Shown: positions 1 to 8,134, numbered from the stretch's first letter. The stretch: DNA of 57,974 bases from an uncultured Oscillospiraceae bacterium (GCA_944387755.1 CALXGC010000124.1:1-57974); one strand, 5' to 3'. The notes: a model not told the origin generated them from the letters alone. A program made the numbers and translations.

Positions 1-1387
1 CGGCGGGGTCGCCCTTGATGTTGTAGCCGGTGGTGGGGTTCTGCTGGTGGCCGGTCATGCCGGTGATGGAGTTGTCCAGGATGATGACGGTGGAGTTGGA
101 CTGGTTGTAGGCGATGTTGGCCAGGCCGGTCATGCCGGAGTGCATGAAGGTGGAGTCGCCGATGACGGCCACGGTCTTCCCCTCGCTCTGCGCCCCTCTG
201 GCCTTATTAAAGCCGTGGATGCCGCTGACGGAGCCGCCCATGCACAAGGTCATGTCCATGGCGGACAGGGGGGCCACGGCGCCCAGGGTATAGCAGCCGA
301 TATCGCCCATGACGGTGCACTTGTTCTTGTTCAGGGTGTAGAACAGTCCCCGGTGGGGGCAGCCGGCGCACATGACGGGGGGACGGGGGGGAATGGCCTC
401 GTCCAGGCTGGCGCCCTTATGTACCGGCAGGCCCAGCTTCCCGGCCACCAGGTTCTGGGAGAACTCCCCGGTGATGGGGAACATATCCTTGCCCACCAGG
501 GCAAGGCCCAGGGAGCGGCAGTAGTCCTCGATGAAGGGGTCCAGCTCCTCCACCACGGCCAGGAGGCTGACGGAGGCGGCGAAGTCCCGGATTTTCTGCT
601 CCGGCAGGGGCCAGACCATACCCAGCTTCAGGATGGGGAAGCGGTCGCCGCAGACCTCTTTGACGTACTGATAGGAGGTGCTGGAGGTGATGATGCCGAT
701 TTTGTGGTCGGAGCCCTCCTCCACGCGGTTCAGGCCTGTGGTCTCGGCAAAGGCGGCCAGCTTCTTCATGCGCTCCTCCACCACCGGATGGCGGCGGATG
801 GCGTTGCCGGGCATCATGACGTACTTGCCGATGTTCTTCTCATAGGGCTTCATGGGGGGCTCCACCCGGCCGCTGGTCTCCACCAGGGACTGGGAGTGGG
901 CAACGCGGGTGCACATCTTGATGATGACCGGGGCGTCAAATTCCTCGGAGATCTCATAGGCCTGCTTGGTGAAGGCCAGGGCCTCGGCGGAGTCGGCGGG
1001 CTCCAGCATGGGCAGCTTGGCGGCCTTGGCGTAGTGGCGGGAGTCCTGCTCGTTCTGAGAGGAGTGCATCCCCGCGTCGTCGGCCACCACGATGATCATG
1101 CCCGCGTTCACCCCGGTGTAGGACACGGTGAACAGGGGGTCGGCGGCCACGTTCAGGCCCACATGCTTCATGCCGCAGAAGGAGCGCTTTCCCGCCAGGG
1201 AGGCGCCGAAGGCGGTCTCCATGGCCACCTTCTCATTGGGGGCCCACTCACAGTAGATGTCGTCGAACTTGGCGGCCTCCTCCGTAATCTCGGTACTGGG
1301 TGTGCCGGGGTAGCTGGAGGCCACGCAGCACCCCGCCTCGTACAGTCCACGGGCAACGGCGGCGTTGCCCAGCATCAGTTGTTTCAT
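1..1387 (-). CDS. iorA: Indolepyruvate:ferredoxin oxidoreductase alpha subunit, 3' part cut by window edge
   Basis: Reading leftwards from the ATG at 1387 gives about 462 uninterrupted codons that run off the window. The start is MKQLMLGNAAVARG, the pyrimidine-binding N-terminal domain of IorA, with SSYPGTPSTEI shortly after. The later part has MCAGCPHRGLFYTLNK, GDIGCYTLG and a TPP-binding GDSTFMHSG followed by NSNST-like and DNSITGMTGH segments. IorA/IorB oxidise aryl pyruvates from aromatic amino acids to aryl-acetyl-CoA and reduce ferredoxin in anaerobes. The C-terminal ferredoxin-like domain expected after the TPP domain lies outside the window, as does any iorB. A Shine-Dalgarno GGGAGAAAG precedes the ATG. 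It follows the TrpR-like gene by 38 bases on the same strand, so the two are probably cotranscribed. Confidence 0.95.
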   Translation of the reverse strand, partial: MKQLMLGNAAVARGLYEAGCCVASSYPGTPSTEITEEAAKFDDIYCEWAPNEKVAMETAFGASLAGKRSFCGMKHVGLNVAADPLFTVSYTGVNAGMIIVVADDAGMHSSQNEQDSRHYAKAAKLPMLEPADSAEALAFTKQAYEISEEFDAPVIIKMCTRVAHSQSLVETSGRVEPPMKPYEKNIGKYVMMPGNAIRRHPVVEERMKKLAAFAETTGLNRVEEGSDHKIGIITSSTSYQYVKEVCGDRFPILKLGMVWPLPEQKIRDFAASVSLLAVVEELDPFIEDYCRSLGLALVGKDMFPITGEFSQNLVAGKLGLPVHKGASLDEAIPPRPPVMCAGCPHRGLFYTLNKNKCTVMGDIGCYTLGAVAPLSAMDMTLCMGGSVSGIHGFNKARGAQSEGKTVAVIGDSTFMHSGMTGLANIAYNQSNSTVIILDNSITGMTGHQQNPTTGYNIKGDPA

Positions 1388-1425
1388 GATTCTTTCTCCC
1401 TGCTTTCTTGAAAATTCTCCGGGCC

Positions 1426-1728
1426 TTACTTCTGGTCCAGGCCCTCCCGGATGATGATGTCCCGGACCACGCCCCCCGCGCCGTTCTCCAGCATGGAGCG
1501 GCGGACCCGGCTGATGGTGGCGCTGCTGGCCCCGGTCTTTTCCAGAATGTCCAGATAGACCAGACCCTGCTGAAGATAGACCGCCACGTCAAAGCGCTGC
1601 TCCATGGCCTGGAGCTCGGTGGGGGTACACAGGTCCTCGAAAAACCGGCGGCACTCGTCCAGGTCCCTCAGCTTCAAAATCGTCTCATACAGGGCCAGGC
1701 TGTGCTCCTTTCGCTCTGCCTTTGCCAT
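1426..1728 (-). CDS. TrpR/YerC-YecD family DNA-binding protein
   Basis: Small 100-residue protein starting MAKAERKEHS. It carries the TrpR-like helix-turn-helix of the YerC/YecD family, with the typical ELQAMEQRFDVAV followed by the recognition segment GASSATISRVRRSML. These proteins are homologous to the tryptophan repressor; the ligand and target in this subfamily are not established. The ATG at 1728 was chosen because AAAGGAGCTG lies just upstream; the open frame extends further 5' but that part has no such signal and overlaps the promoter. It is first in an apparent operon with iorA, an aromatic amino acid catabolic enzyme, so a role in sensing an aromatic amino acid is a reasonable but unproven inference. 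Confidence 0.85.
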   Translation of the reverse strand: MAKAERKEHSLALYETILKLRDLDECRRFFEDLCTPTELQAMEQRFDVAVYLQQGLVYLDILEKTGASSATISRVRRSMLENGAGGVVRDIIIREGLDQK

Positions 1729-1789
1729 TGTGCAGCTCCTTTCTCTCGGGGCCGGCTGACCGGCGGCCGGCCGGGCCATTCTTCCGTTT

Positions 1790-1818
1790 ATATTAGCACA
1801 GTAAAGCGTTGAGGTAAA
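1790..1818 (-). promoter_or_regulatory. Candidate promoter of the yerC-like/iorA operon
   Basis: On the minus strand TTTACC (1813-1818) and TAATAT (1790-1795) are separated by 17 bases, about 60 bases upstream of the regulator's ATG. The leader between them and the gene contains GGCCGGC-type inverted repeats. Sequence match only. Confidence 0.5.
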
Positions 1819-1946
1819 CAGGAAATTTCCACTTTTGCGAACTTTTCTTTCCCGCCGCCGGAGGGAAAAACAGCCCTGCCGGGCGCTTCGGAGGGGAATG
1901 GAGCGCCGCTCTGTACAGAGGCGGGGGAGAGAGCGGCCTGTTTTCC

Positions 1947-1975
1947 TTGACAGAAAATACCCATGGGGGTATAAT
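1947..1975 (+). promoter_or_regulatory. Consensus sigma-A promoter of the metal ATPase
   Basis: TTGACA (1947-1952) and TATAAT (1970-1975) are both perfect consensus hexamers with a 17-base spacer. A promoter this strong normally needs repression, which fits the palindromes embedded in and after it. Confidence 0.85.
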
Positions 1976-2006
1976 AGCCCAAACAAAAGATACCCATATG
2001 GGTATC
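1957..2006. promoter_or_regulatory. Two CsoR/CstR-type operator palindromes
   Basis: Site 1 (1957-1972) reads ATACCCATGGGGGTAT and overlaps the spacer and -10 hexamer. Site 2 (1989-2006) is a perfect 18-base palindrome, GATACCCATATGGGTATC, lying between the promoter and the ribosome binding site. ATACCC...GGGTAT palindromes with G/C tracts are typical of operators bound by the CsoR/RcnR/CstR (DUF156) family. Binding would block RNA polymerase, with release when the metal (or other effector) binds. No csoR-family gene is visible in the window. Confidence 0.65.
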
Positions 2007-2021
2007 GTGAGGAGGCGGAGT

Positions 2022-3911
2022 ATGATCCGGTTTCTGGAGGCCCTGGCGTCCTGGGGCGGCGTAAAGCGGGACGTTGCGTTTCTGGCGCTCTCCGGCGGAG
2101 CGCTGGCGGTGAGTCTGATTGACCCGGCGCTGCTTCCCTTTCATCCGGCTTGGGTGGCCATTGTGCTGTGCGGCGCGCCCATCCTTCTGGAGGCGGTGAT
2201 TGGACTGGTCACGGCCTTTGACATCAAGGCCGACGTGCTGGTGTCCATCGCCCTTGTGGCGTCGGTGGCCATTGGGGAGATCTTTGCCGCCGGGGAGGTG
2301 GCCTTCATCATGCAGCTGGGCGGCCTGCTGGAGGAGCTCACCGTGGCGCGGGCGCGGGCGGGGATCGAGCGGCTGGTCCGTCTGACCCCCCGCACAGCCC
2401 GGCGGCTGACAGAGAACGGCGAGGAGACGGTCCCGGCGGAGGCGGTTCAGAGGGGGGACCGGCTCCGGGTGCTGCCTGGGGAGACCATCCCCGTGGACGG
2501 CGTGATTCTCACCGGCCAGACCTCCGTCAACCAGGCCGTCATGACCGGGGAGTCCCTCCCGGTGGACAAGGGACCGGGGGACGAGGTGTCCAGCGGTACG
2601 GTGAATCAGTTCGGCTCCTTTGACATGGAGGCCTCCCGCGTGGGAGAGGACAGCTCCATTCAGCGCATGATCCGTCTGGTGCAGTCCGCCGACGCGGGCA
2701 AGGCCAAAATTGTGGGCCTGGCCGACCGGTGGGCCACCTGGATTGTGATCATAGCCCTGTCCGCCGCCCTGCTGACCTGGCTGGCCACAGGGGAGATCAT
2801 CCGGGCGGTGACGATTTTGGTGGTGTTCTGTCCCTGTGCTCTGGTGCTGGCCACCCCCACCGCCATTATGGCGGCCATCGGCAACGCCACCCGCCACAGC
2901 TTTCTGGTGCGGGAGGGAGACGCCCTGGAGCGGCTGGCCTCTGTCACCCGCGTCACCTTTGACAAGACGGGGACCCTCACCCAGGGGACCCCGGCGGTGA
3001 CGGCGGTGTGCGCCCTGGAGGAGTCCATATCCTGGCAGGAGGTGTACGCCCTGGCGGCAGGGGCGGAGGGGCGCTCGGAGCACCCCCTGGGGAAGGCGGC
3101 GGCGGCCTGCTGGCGCTCGGAGCACCCCGGCGAAGCGCCTCCCCAGGCGGAGGCGTTTCAGATGCTCCCTGGCCGGGGCGTCCGCGCCGTGGTGGACGGG
3201 CGCAGCATACTGGCGGGCAGCCGCGCCCTGCTGGAGGAGGAGGGCGTCCCGCTGTCCCCGGAGGGGGAGCGGCGGGCGGAGCCCTGGCTGAGGCAGGGCT
3301 GTACGCTGATCTATCTGGCGGCGGACGGACGGGCGGCCGGCTTTCTGGCCCTGGCGGACCAGGCGCGGCCCCAGGCGGCGGAGACCATTCAGGCGGTGAA
3401 GGCGGCGGGAGTGACGCCGGTGCTCCTCACCGGGGACCACGAGAACGCCGCCAGGCACATCGCCCAGGCCCTGGGCATTCAGGTCTATCAGGCCAACTGC
3501 CGCCCGGAGGACAAGCTGGCGTGGATTGGCCGCAGCCAGCAGGACCGTCAGCCGGTCTGCATGGTGGGGGACGGCATCAACGACGCCCCCGCCCTGAAAA
3601 AGGCCTGGGTGGGCATTGCCATGGGCGGAGTGGGCAGCGACATCGCTATGGACGCGGCGGACATCGTCCTGGTCAACGACGCGCTGGGGGAGCTGCCCCA
3701 CCTGCTGCGCCTGTCCAAAAAAATGATGCGGACCATCCGGCTGAACCTGACCTTCTCCATGACGCTGAACTTCGCGGCCATCCTGCTGGCCATCAACGGC
3801 GCGCTCAACCCGGTGGTGGGCGCCCTGGTCCACAACGCCGGGTCGGTGCTGGTGATTCTCAACTCCGCCCGCCTGCTGGCCTTTGAGCGCCGCCGGAGAC
3901 AAAGAGATTGA
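2022..3911 (+). CDS. Heavy-metal translocating P1B-type ATPase without N-terminal metal-binding domain
   Basis: Membrane ATPase of 629 residues. Visible motifs: TGES in the actuator domain, the transmembrane metal motif CPC at residues 270-272, the phosphorylated DKTGT (Asp314), the P1B-specific HP in SEHPLGKAA, and GDGINDAPAL in the P domain. The N terminus begins directly in membrane segments with no HMA domain or Cys/His-rich tail. The last membrane segment contains HNAGSVLVILNSARLL, closer to Zn/Cd- or Co/Fe-type P1B pumps than to the Cu type (which carries MxxSS), so the metal cannot be named. The ATG at 2022 follows GAGGAGGCGG; the longer open frame starts inside the promoter. Transcription comes from the 1947-1975 promoter with CsoR-like operators. 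Role: probable metal efflux. Confidence 0.9.
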   Translation: MIRFLEALASWGGVKRDVAFLALSGGALAVSLIDPALLPFHPAWVAIVLCGAPILLEAVIGLVTAFDIKADVLVSIALVASVAIGEIFAAGEVAFIMQLGGLLEELTVARARAGIERLVRLTPRTARRLTENGEETVPAEAVQRGDRLRVLPGETIPVDGVILTGQTSVNQAVMTGESLPVDKGPGDEVSSGTVNQFGSFDMEASRVGEDSSIQRMIRLVQSADAGKAKIVGLADRWATWIVIIALSAALLTWLATGEIIRAVTILVVFCPCALVLATPTAIMAAIGNATRHSFLVREGDALERLASVTRVTFDKTGTLTQGTPAVTAVCALEESISWQEVYALAAGAEGRSEHPLGKAAAACWRSEHPGEAPPQAEAFQMLPGRGVRAVVDGRSILAGSRALLEEEGVPLSPEGERRAEPWLRQGCTLIYLAADGRAAGFLALADQARPQAAETIQAVKAAGVTPVLLTGDHENAARHIAQALGIQVYQANCRPEDKLAWIGRSQQDRQPVCMVGDGINDAPALKKAWVGIAMGGVGSDIAMDAADIVLVNDALGELPHLLRLSKKMMRTIRLNLTFSMTLNFAAILLAINGALNPVVGALVHNAGSVLVILNSARLLAFERRRRQRD

Positions 3912-3987
3912 AAAAGCCGTCCGGGCTTTATCCCCCAGGGCAGTCAGTTCAGGGGAACGCAATCCCCTGCTTCAGACGCGGGGAGCG

Positions 3988-4481
3988 TCAATCCATTTCC
4001 AGATCTGCGCCGGCGGACGTGTCCGCACCCTCTCCGGCATCCGCGTTTGCCTCCGCACCGGCGGCGTCCGCCGCTTCCGAGACCGCTTCAGGTTCCGGAG
4101 CGGCGCTCTCAGTGGGGGCATAGGATTCCGCAATGCCGGGCAGCTCCGCGTCGGTTTGCTCCATCAGGGCGGCGTATTCTTCGCTGCTCATGGAGCTGCG
4201 GAGGCCGTCGCCGGGATTCTCGCCCTCAAAGGTCCCCAGCAGGGAAGCCGACAGGGCGTTCCACGACTCCTGATCCGCGTAGGATTCATTGGTAAAAGAC
4301 AGGTGGATGATCTCCGTATGTCCATCTTCATATGTCACAGTGTCAGTAACCTGAAAGGCCTCCGGGCGGCTGCCGGGGCCGGCATGTTGCGGTGATTCCC
4401 CGGAGTGCGTTCCAGAGGACCTTGATAGGTGACGGCGCCTGTTTTGGGGTCAACCGAGCTGCTGTGCGCTGCTTTTCCCAT
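3988..4481 (-). pseudogene. Frameshifted gene of unknown function, acidic C terminus
   Basis: A strong start exists on the minus strand: AGGAGG seven to eight bases before ATG at 4481, itself behind a good promoter. That frame encodes MGKAAHSSSVDPKTGAV and then stops at 4335. A second frame, open from about 4430 down to the stop at 3988, encodes VTDTVTYEDGHTEIIHLSF, then a long Ala/Glu/Asp-rich tail ending GADLEMD. The two frames overlap between about 4430 and 4335 and the second has no plausible start of its own, so they look like one gene of about 160 codons interrupted by an indel around 4400-4430. There is no signal peptide or known domain. It may be a genuine broken gene or a sequencing error. 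Confidence 0.55.
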
Positions 4482-4531
4482 ATGCGTTACCTCCTGCTCC
4501 TGCGTCAGAAATCTCCTGTTTCTACTTTTTT

Positions 4532-4560
4532 ATCATACCAAATAATAACCCGGCTGTCCA
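4532..4560 (-). promoter_or_regulatory. Promoter of the frameshifted gene
   Basis: Minus-strand TGGACA (4555-4560) and TATGAT (4532-4537) with a 17-base spacer, about 50 bases before the ATG at 4481. It supports the view that this was a real, expressed gene. Confidence 0.6.
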
Positions 4561-4586
4561 TCAGCTTCCAGTTCCTGATTCCCGCT

Positions 4587-4627
4587 CAGCGCCCCGGCTC
4601 CGGAAGATGTCCGGGACCGGGGCGCTG
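4587..4627. repeat. Long inverted repeat upstream of the DpnI-like gene
   Basis: CAGCGCCCCGG...CCGG (4587-4603) pairs with CCGG...CCGGGGCGCTG (4611-4627), a 17-base stem with two internal mismatches and a 7-base loop. There is no T run on either side, so it is not a classical terminator. It marks the boundary between GC-rich neighbours and the AT-richer endonuclease gene. Confidence 0.6.
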
Positions 4628-4643
4628 ATGAAAGAACAACGCC

Positions 4644-4672
4644 TTGAGAGGCGCAGTTTGTTATGATATACT
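4644..4672 (+). promoter_or_regulatory. Promoter of the DpnI-like endonuclease
   Basis: TTGAGA (4644-4649) and TATACT (4667-4672) with a 17-base spacer. Transcription would start near 4679, which excludes the longer open frame beginning at 4644 and favours the ATG at 4716. Confidence 0.65.
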
Positions 4673-4715
4673 AAAATCACTCGTATTTCATTCCAAATGC
4701 CAAGAGGAAACGCGT

Positions 4716-5498
4716 ATGGAAACAGCTTTTAACGCACAATTGGCCGGCGGATACCGCAGCAAATCACAGATTGCCCGCGTCTTAACAGAGAACTGGACAA
4801 AGACGCATATGTATTGCCCGGTATGCGGATGGCCGGCCATTTCAAAATTCCCCAACAATAGAGCGGTTGCGGATTTTTATTGCCCAAACTGCAAAAATCA
4901 GTTTGAACAAAAGAGTAAAAACGGCGCGTTTGGAAATAAAGTCGCAGATGGAGCATACGGCACATTTATACAGAGAATCAGCAGCAATCACAATCCGGAC
5001 TTTTTGCTGATGAGCTACTCTCTCACGAAAATGCGCGTAGAGGATATGTTTTTTGTTCCCAAATACTTTTTTGTGCCTGAAGTGGTTGAAAAGAGAAAGC
5101 CTCTGGCGGAGAGCGCAAAAAGAGCGGGCTGGGTTGGGTGCAATATCCTGCTGGATAAGATACCGGCGCAGGGCAGAATTGCCATCATTCAAAATGGCGT
5201 TGCTCTGCCCAAAGAGAGGGTCCTGAATCAGGTTGCATGGGCGCAGAAAGTAAAAACAGAGAATATTCTGGTTCGAGGCTGGCTGATGGATATTCTTCGC
5301 TGTGTGAATGCGATAGACGCCGGCAGCTTTACCCTGGAGATGGTCTATGCGTTTGAGGAGGAGCTGGCCCGCAGGCATCCGGATAACAACAATATCCGCG
5401 CAAAAATCAGGCAGCAGCTTCAGCAGCTGCGCGACCGCGGCATAATACGCTTTTTGGGAAATGGCCGCTATCAGAAAGAGGAGCAAAACCAGGAATAA
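4716..5498 (+). CDS. DpnI-family (type IIM) restriction endonuclease, methyl-directed
   Basis: Protein of 260 residues (DpnI has 254). The N-terminal PD-(D/E)XK nuclease domain has ADFYCPNC with Asp53 and FEQKSK with Glu64 and Lys66, the same numbering as the DpnI catalytic residues as I recall them. Cys34, Cys37, Cys56 and Cys59 form the zinc site. RRAGWxGCNI-like text (KRAGWVGCNILL, about 150), RGWLMDIL and the C-terminal winged helix ending IRQQLQQLRDRGIIRF also match DpnI closely. The expected activity is cutting DNA methylated at GATC adenines, restricting incoming Dam-methylated DNA. No Dam methylase is present nearby, as expected for this type, and the host should lack GATC methylation. 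Base composition is clearly AT-richer than the flanks, so transfer is likely. Start chosen for GAGGAAA and promoter position. Confidence 0.95.
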   Translation: METAFNAQLAGGYRSKSQIARVLTENWTKTHMYCPVCGWPAISKFPNNRAVADFYCPNCKNQFEQKSKNGAFGNKVADGAYGTFIQRISSNHNPDFLLMSYSLTKMRVEDMFFVPKYFFVPEVVEKRKPLAESAKRAGWVGCNILLDKIPAQGRIAIIQNGVALPKERVLNQVAWAQKVKTENILVRGWLMDILRCVNAIDAGSFTLEMVYAFEEELARRHPDNNNIRAKIRQQLQQLRDRGIIRFLGNGRYQKEEQNQE

Positions 5499-5504
5499 AA
5501 ATAC

Positions 5505-5542
5505 GCCGGCCCCCGGAGACGACACAGTTTCCGGGGGCCGGC
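5505..5542. terminator. Bidirectional terminator between dpnI-like gene and feoB
   Basis: GCCGGCCCCCGGA (5505-5517) pairs with its complement at 5530-5542 across a 12-base loop. On the minus strand it is followed by TATTTTTATT, and it sits between two convergent genes. Confidence 0.85.
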
Positions 5543-5556
5543 TGTTTGAATTGTGC

Positions 5557-7956
5557 TCAGCCCAGCCCCAGCGCCAAACCGATGGCGCGGACCAGGAAGG
5601 CGGCGGCGTAGGCCACGCCGATCTGCCAGCACACAGAGAACAGGGTCCACTTGACGCTGCCCAGCTCCTTGGCCATGGTGGAGGTGGCGGCCACGCAGGG
5701 GACGTAGAGCAGGATGAACACCAGCATGGAGAAGGCGGACAGGGGGGTGAAGCCGGTCATGGCTGCCGCCACCGCGCCGCCGGCGGCGGTGAGGGAGAAG
5801 CCGTAGAACATGGACAGGGAGGAGACCACCATCTCCTTGGCGATAAAGCCGGTGAGCAGGGCCACCGCCGCCTGCCAGAAGCCGAAGCCCAGAGGGGCGA
5901 ATACAGGTGCGATGGCCGCGCCGATGGTCCCCAGCATGGAGTCCCCGGCGTCGGAGACCATTTTCAGGGAGAAGTCAAAGGACTGGAGCACCCACAGCAG
6001 CACCGACATGGCCAGAATCAGGGTGCCCGCCTTCACCAGAAAGCCCTTCACCTTCTGCCAGACGTGGGAGGCGATGTTCTCCATGGAGGGGAAGCGGTAG
6101 GGGGGCAGCTCCAGCACGAAGGGGGCGGGCTCTCCGGCAAACAGGGTGTGCTTGAACAGAATGCCGGAGAGAATGCCCACAATCATGCCGATGACGTACA
6201 GGCCGAAGACCACCAGTCCCGCCCAGGGGCCGAAGAAGGCCCCGGCAATCAGTCCGTACACCGGCAGCTTGGCGGAACAGGACATGAAGGGGATGAGGAG
6301 AATGGTCATGCGCCGGTCCTTCTCGTTCTCCATGGTCCGGGCCCCCATGATGGCGGGGACGGAACAGCCGAAGCCCATGAGCATGGGGATAAAGGCTTTT
6401 CCGCTCAGACCGAAGCGCCGCAGCAGCCGGTCCATAATGAAGGCCGCCCGGGACATATAGCCGGAGTCCTCCAGAAAGGACAGGAAGAAGAACAGCAGGG
6501 CGATCTGGGGCAGGAAGGACAGCACCCCGCCCACGCCGCCGATGATGCCGTCGCAGGCCAGGCTGACCAGCACATAGGGGGCCCCGGCGGCGGTGAGGGC
6601 CCCCTCCAGCCAGCCGGAGAACAGGTCCAGCAGGGCGCTCACCCCGTCCTGAAGCCAGGAGCCGAAGGGGCCGAAGGTGATGACAAACATCGCCAGCATG
6701 GCGCACAGGAACAGGGGCAGGGCGGTAAAGCGCCCGGTGACAATTTTGTCAATCCGCTCCGTGAGGGTGGGTCCCTGGGAGCCCCGGCCCTTCGTCACGG
6801 AGGCCGCTACCACGCCCTCAATGAAGCGGTAGCGGCTGTCGGCCACCAGGGTCTCCCGGTCGCCCAGGGTGCTGGAGGCCTCGTACTCCCCGATGATGGC
6901 GTCCAGCTTCTTTTGCACCTCCGGGGGCAGGTTCAGCGCTTTGGCCACAAGCCTGTCCCCCTCCAGCAGCTTAATGGAGGCCCAGTGGGCGGGGAGGCCG
7001 GCGGCGTAGGCGTAGTCGTGGATGAGCTCGCCCATGCGGTGATGGATGTCGTGGGTGAACGCGTCGTACAGGTCGTCAGGCTCATAGGTGACGCCAAGGT
7101 GCATCTGCCGGTGGGCCACCTGTAAGAGCTCGTCCAGCCCCTCGCCGGTCTTGGCGGTGATGGGGACCACCGGGATTCCCAGCTCCTTGGACAGGCGCTC
7201 CACGTCGATCCGGTCTCCCCTGGCCTTCACCTCGTCCATGAAGTTCAGGGCCAGGATCAACGGCCGCTCCAGCTCCAGCAGCTGGACGGTTAAGTACAGG
7301 TTGCGCTCCAGGTTGGTGGCGTCCACAATGTCGATGACGGCGTCGGGGCCCTGGCCGATGATGAAGTCCCGGGCGACAATCTCCTCCATGGAGTAGGGGG
7401 ACAGGGAGTAAATGCCCGGCAGGTCCACCACGGTGATGGCCCGGTCCCCCAGGTGGGCGGTGCCCTCCTTCTTCTCCACGGTGACGCCGGGCCAGTTGCC
7501 CACGTACTGGTTGGAGCCGGTGAGGGCGTTGAAGAGGGTGGTCTTGCCGCAGTTGGGGTTGCCGGCCAGGGCGACCTTCATGGTGCGGGCGTCATGGGCG
7601 CTGTGGTCATAGGGCTGTTCGTGGTGCTCCAGCTCGTGGACGTGGTCCTGAAGCTGGCGGCGCTCCCGCTCCGGGTCGGGCGTTTCCCGCCGGGGGGCCT
7701 GCGTCCGGGCGGCGGGGCCGCCGATTTGAATCTGACCGGCGTCCTCCTTCCGCAGAGACAGTTCGTACCCCCGCAGGGACACCTCCAGGGGGTCCCCCAG
7801 GGGGGCGATTTTTGTCACCTTCACAAGGGTGCCCGGCGTCAGGCCCATGTCCACCAGCCGCCGCTTCACCGCGCCGGACTGGCCGCCCACGGACACAATT
7901 ATGCCGCTCTCGCCGGGAGACAGGTCCCGCAGCGTGCGGCCTGCACGATCTTCCAT
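5557..7956 (-). CDS. feoB: FeoA-FeoB fusion, ferrous iron transporter
   Basis: Protein of 799 residues. Residues 1-80 are a FeoA (SH3-like) domain with LVDMGLTPGTLVKV. Residues 81-125 form a linker with a His/Glu/Asp-rich stretch (HVHELEHHEQ). The G-domain starts at about 126 with P-loop GNPNCGKT (132-139), switch GVTVEK, DLPGIYSL and NFMDE, followed by the helical GDI-like region. The rest is the membrane part with two Gate domains (GFGCSVPAIMGART and FMSCSAKLPVYGLI) ending at LALGLG. It takes up Fe(II) across the cytoplasmic membrane. The FeoA and FeoB parts are usually separate genes; fusions are known in clostridia. The ATG at 7956 follows GGAGGGAAAG; the open frame is longer upstream but crosses the promoter. 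Confidence 0.96.
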   Translation of the reverse strand: MEDRAGRTLRDLSPGESGIIVSVGGQSGAVKRRLVDMGLTPGTLVKVTKIAPLGDPLEVSLRGYELSLRKEDAGQIQIGGPAARTQAPRRETPDPERERRQLQDHVHELEHHEQPYDHSAHDARTMKVALAGNPNCGKTTLFNALTGSNQYVGNWPGVTVEKKEGTAHLGDRAITVVDLPGIYSLSPYSMEEIVARDFIIGQGPDAVIDIVDATNLERNLYLTVQLLELERPLILALNFMDEVKARGDRIDVERLSKELGIPVVPITAKTGEGLDELLQVAHRQMHLGVTYEPDDLYDAFTHDIHHRMGELIHDYAYAAGLPAHWASIKLLEGDRLVAKALNLPPEVQKKLDAIIGEYEASSTLGDRETLVADSRYRFIEGVVAASVTKGRGSQGPTLTERIDKIVTGRFTALPLFLCAMLAMFVITFGPFGSWLQDGVSALLDLFSGWLEGALTAAGAPYVLVSLACDGIIGGVGGVLSFLPQIALLFFFLSFLEDSGYMSRAAFIMDRLLRRFGLSGKAFIPMLMGFGCSVPAIMGARTMENEKDRRMTILLIPFMSCSAKLPVYGLIAGAFFGPWAGLVVFGLYVIGMIVGILSGILFKHTLFAGEPAPFVLELPPYRFPSMENIASHVWQKVKGFLVKAGTLILAMSVLLWVLQSFDFSLKMVSDAGDSMLGTIGAAIAPVFAPLGFGFWQAAVALLTGFIAKEMVVSSLSMFYGFSLTAAGGAVAAAMTGFTPLSAFSMLVFILLYVPCVAATSTMAKELGSVKWTLFSVCWQIGVAYAAAFLVRAIGLALGLG

Positions 7957-8005
7957 AACAGCTTTCCCTCCAATTCTAACCTGATTATTTGCTTTCTCCC
8001 ACGCT

Positions 8006-8034
8006 ATTTTACCGGAAAGACGGTGGGTTTGCAA
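8006..8034 (-). promoter_or_regulatory. Promoter of feoB
   Basis: Minus-strand TTGCAA (8029-8034) and TAAAAT (8006-8011), 17-base spacer, about 50 bases before the feoB ATG. I see no convincing Fur box. Confidence 0.6.
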
Positions 8035-8097
8035 GAGACAACCTGACGGACTGCACGGCGGGCGGCGGGGCGCTTTTGGGGGAATTTTGCCGCGGGA

Positions 8098-8126
8098 TTG
8101 ACAGGCTCCTTTGACTCCGGTAGAAT
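8098..8126 (+). promoter_or_regulatory. Promoter of the cobalamin riboswitch operon
   Basis: TTGACA (8098-8103) and TAGAAT (8121-8126) with a 17-base spacer, just upstream of the riboswitch. It is divergent from the feoB promoter, with about 60 bases between the -35 elements. Confidence 0.75.
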
Positions 8127-8134
8127 AAAAAGAC

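Noticed and set aside
47..1411. 454-residue open frame on the plus strand
   Set aside because: Opposite-strand shadow of iorA; its translation is Gly/His-rich without any recognisable motif, and the minus strand gives a clear enzyme.
4587..4627. Inverted repeat considered as a terminator
   Set aside because: No T run on either strand after the stem; listed only as a repeat.
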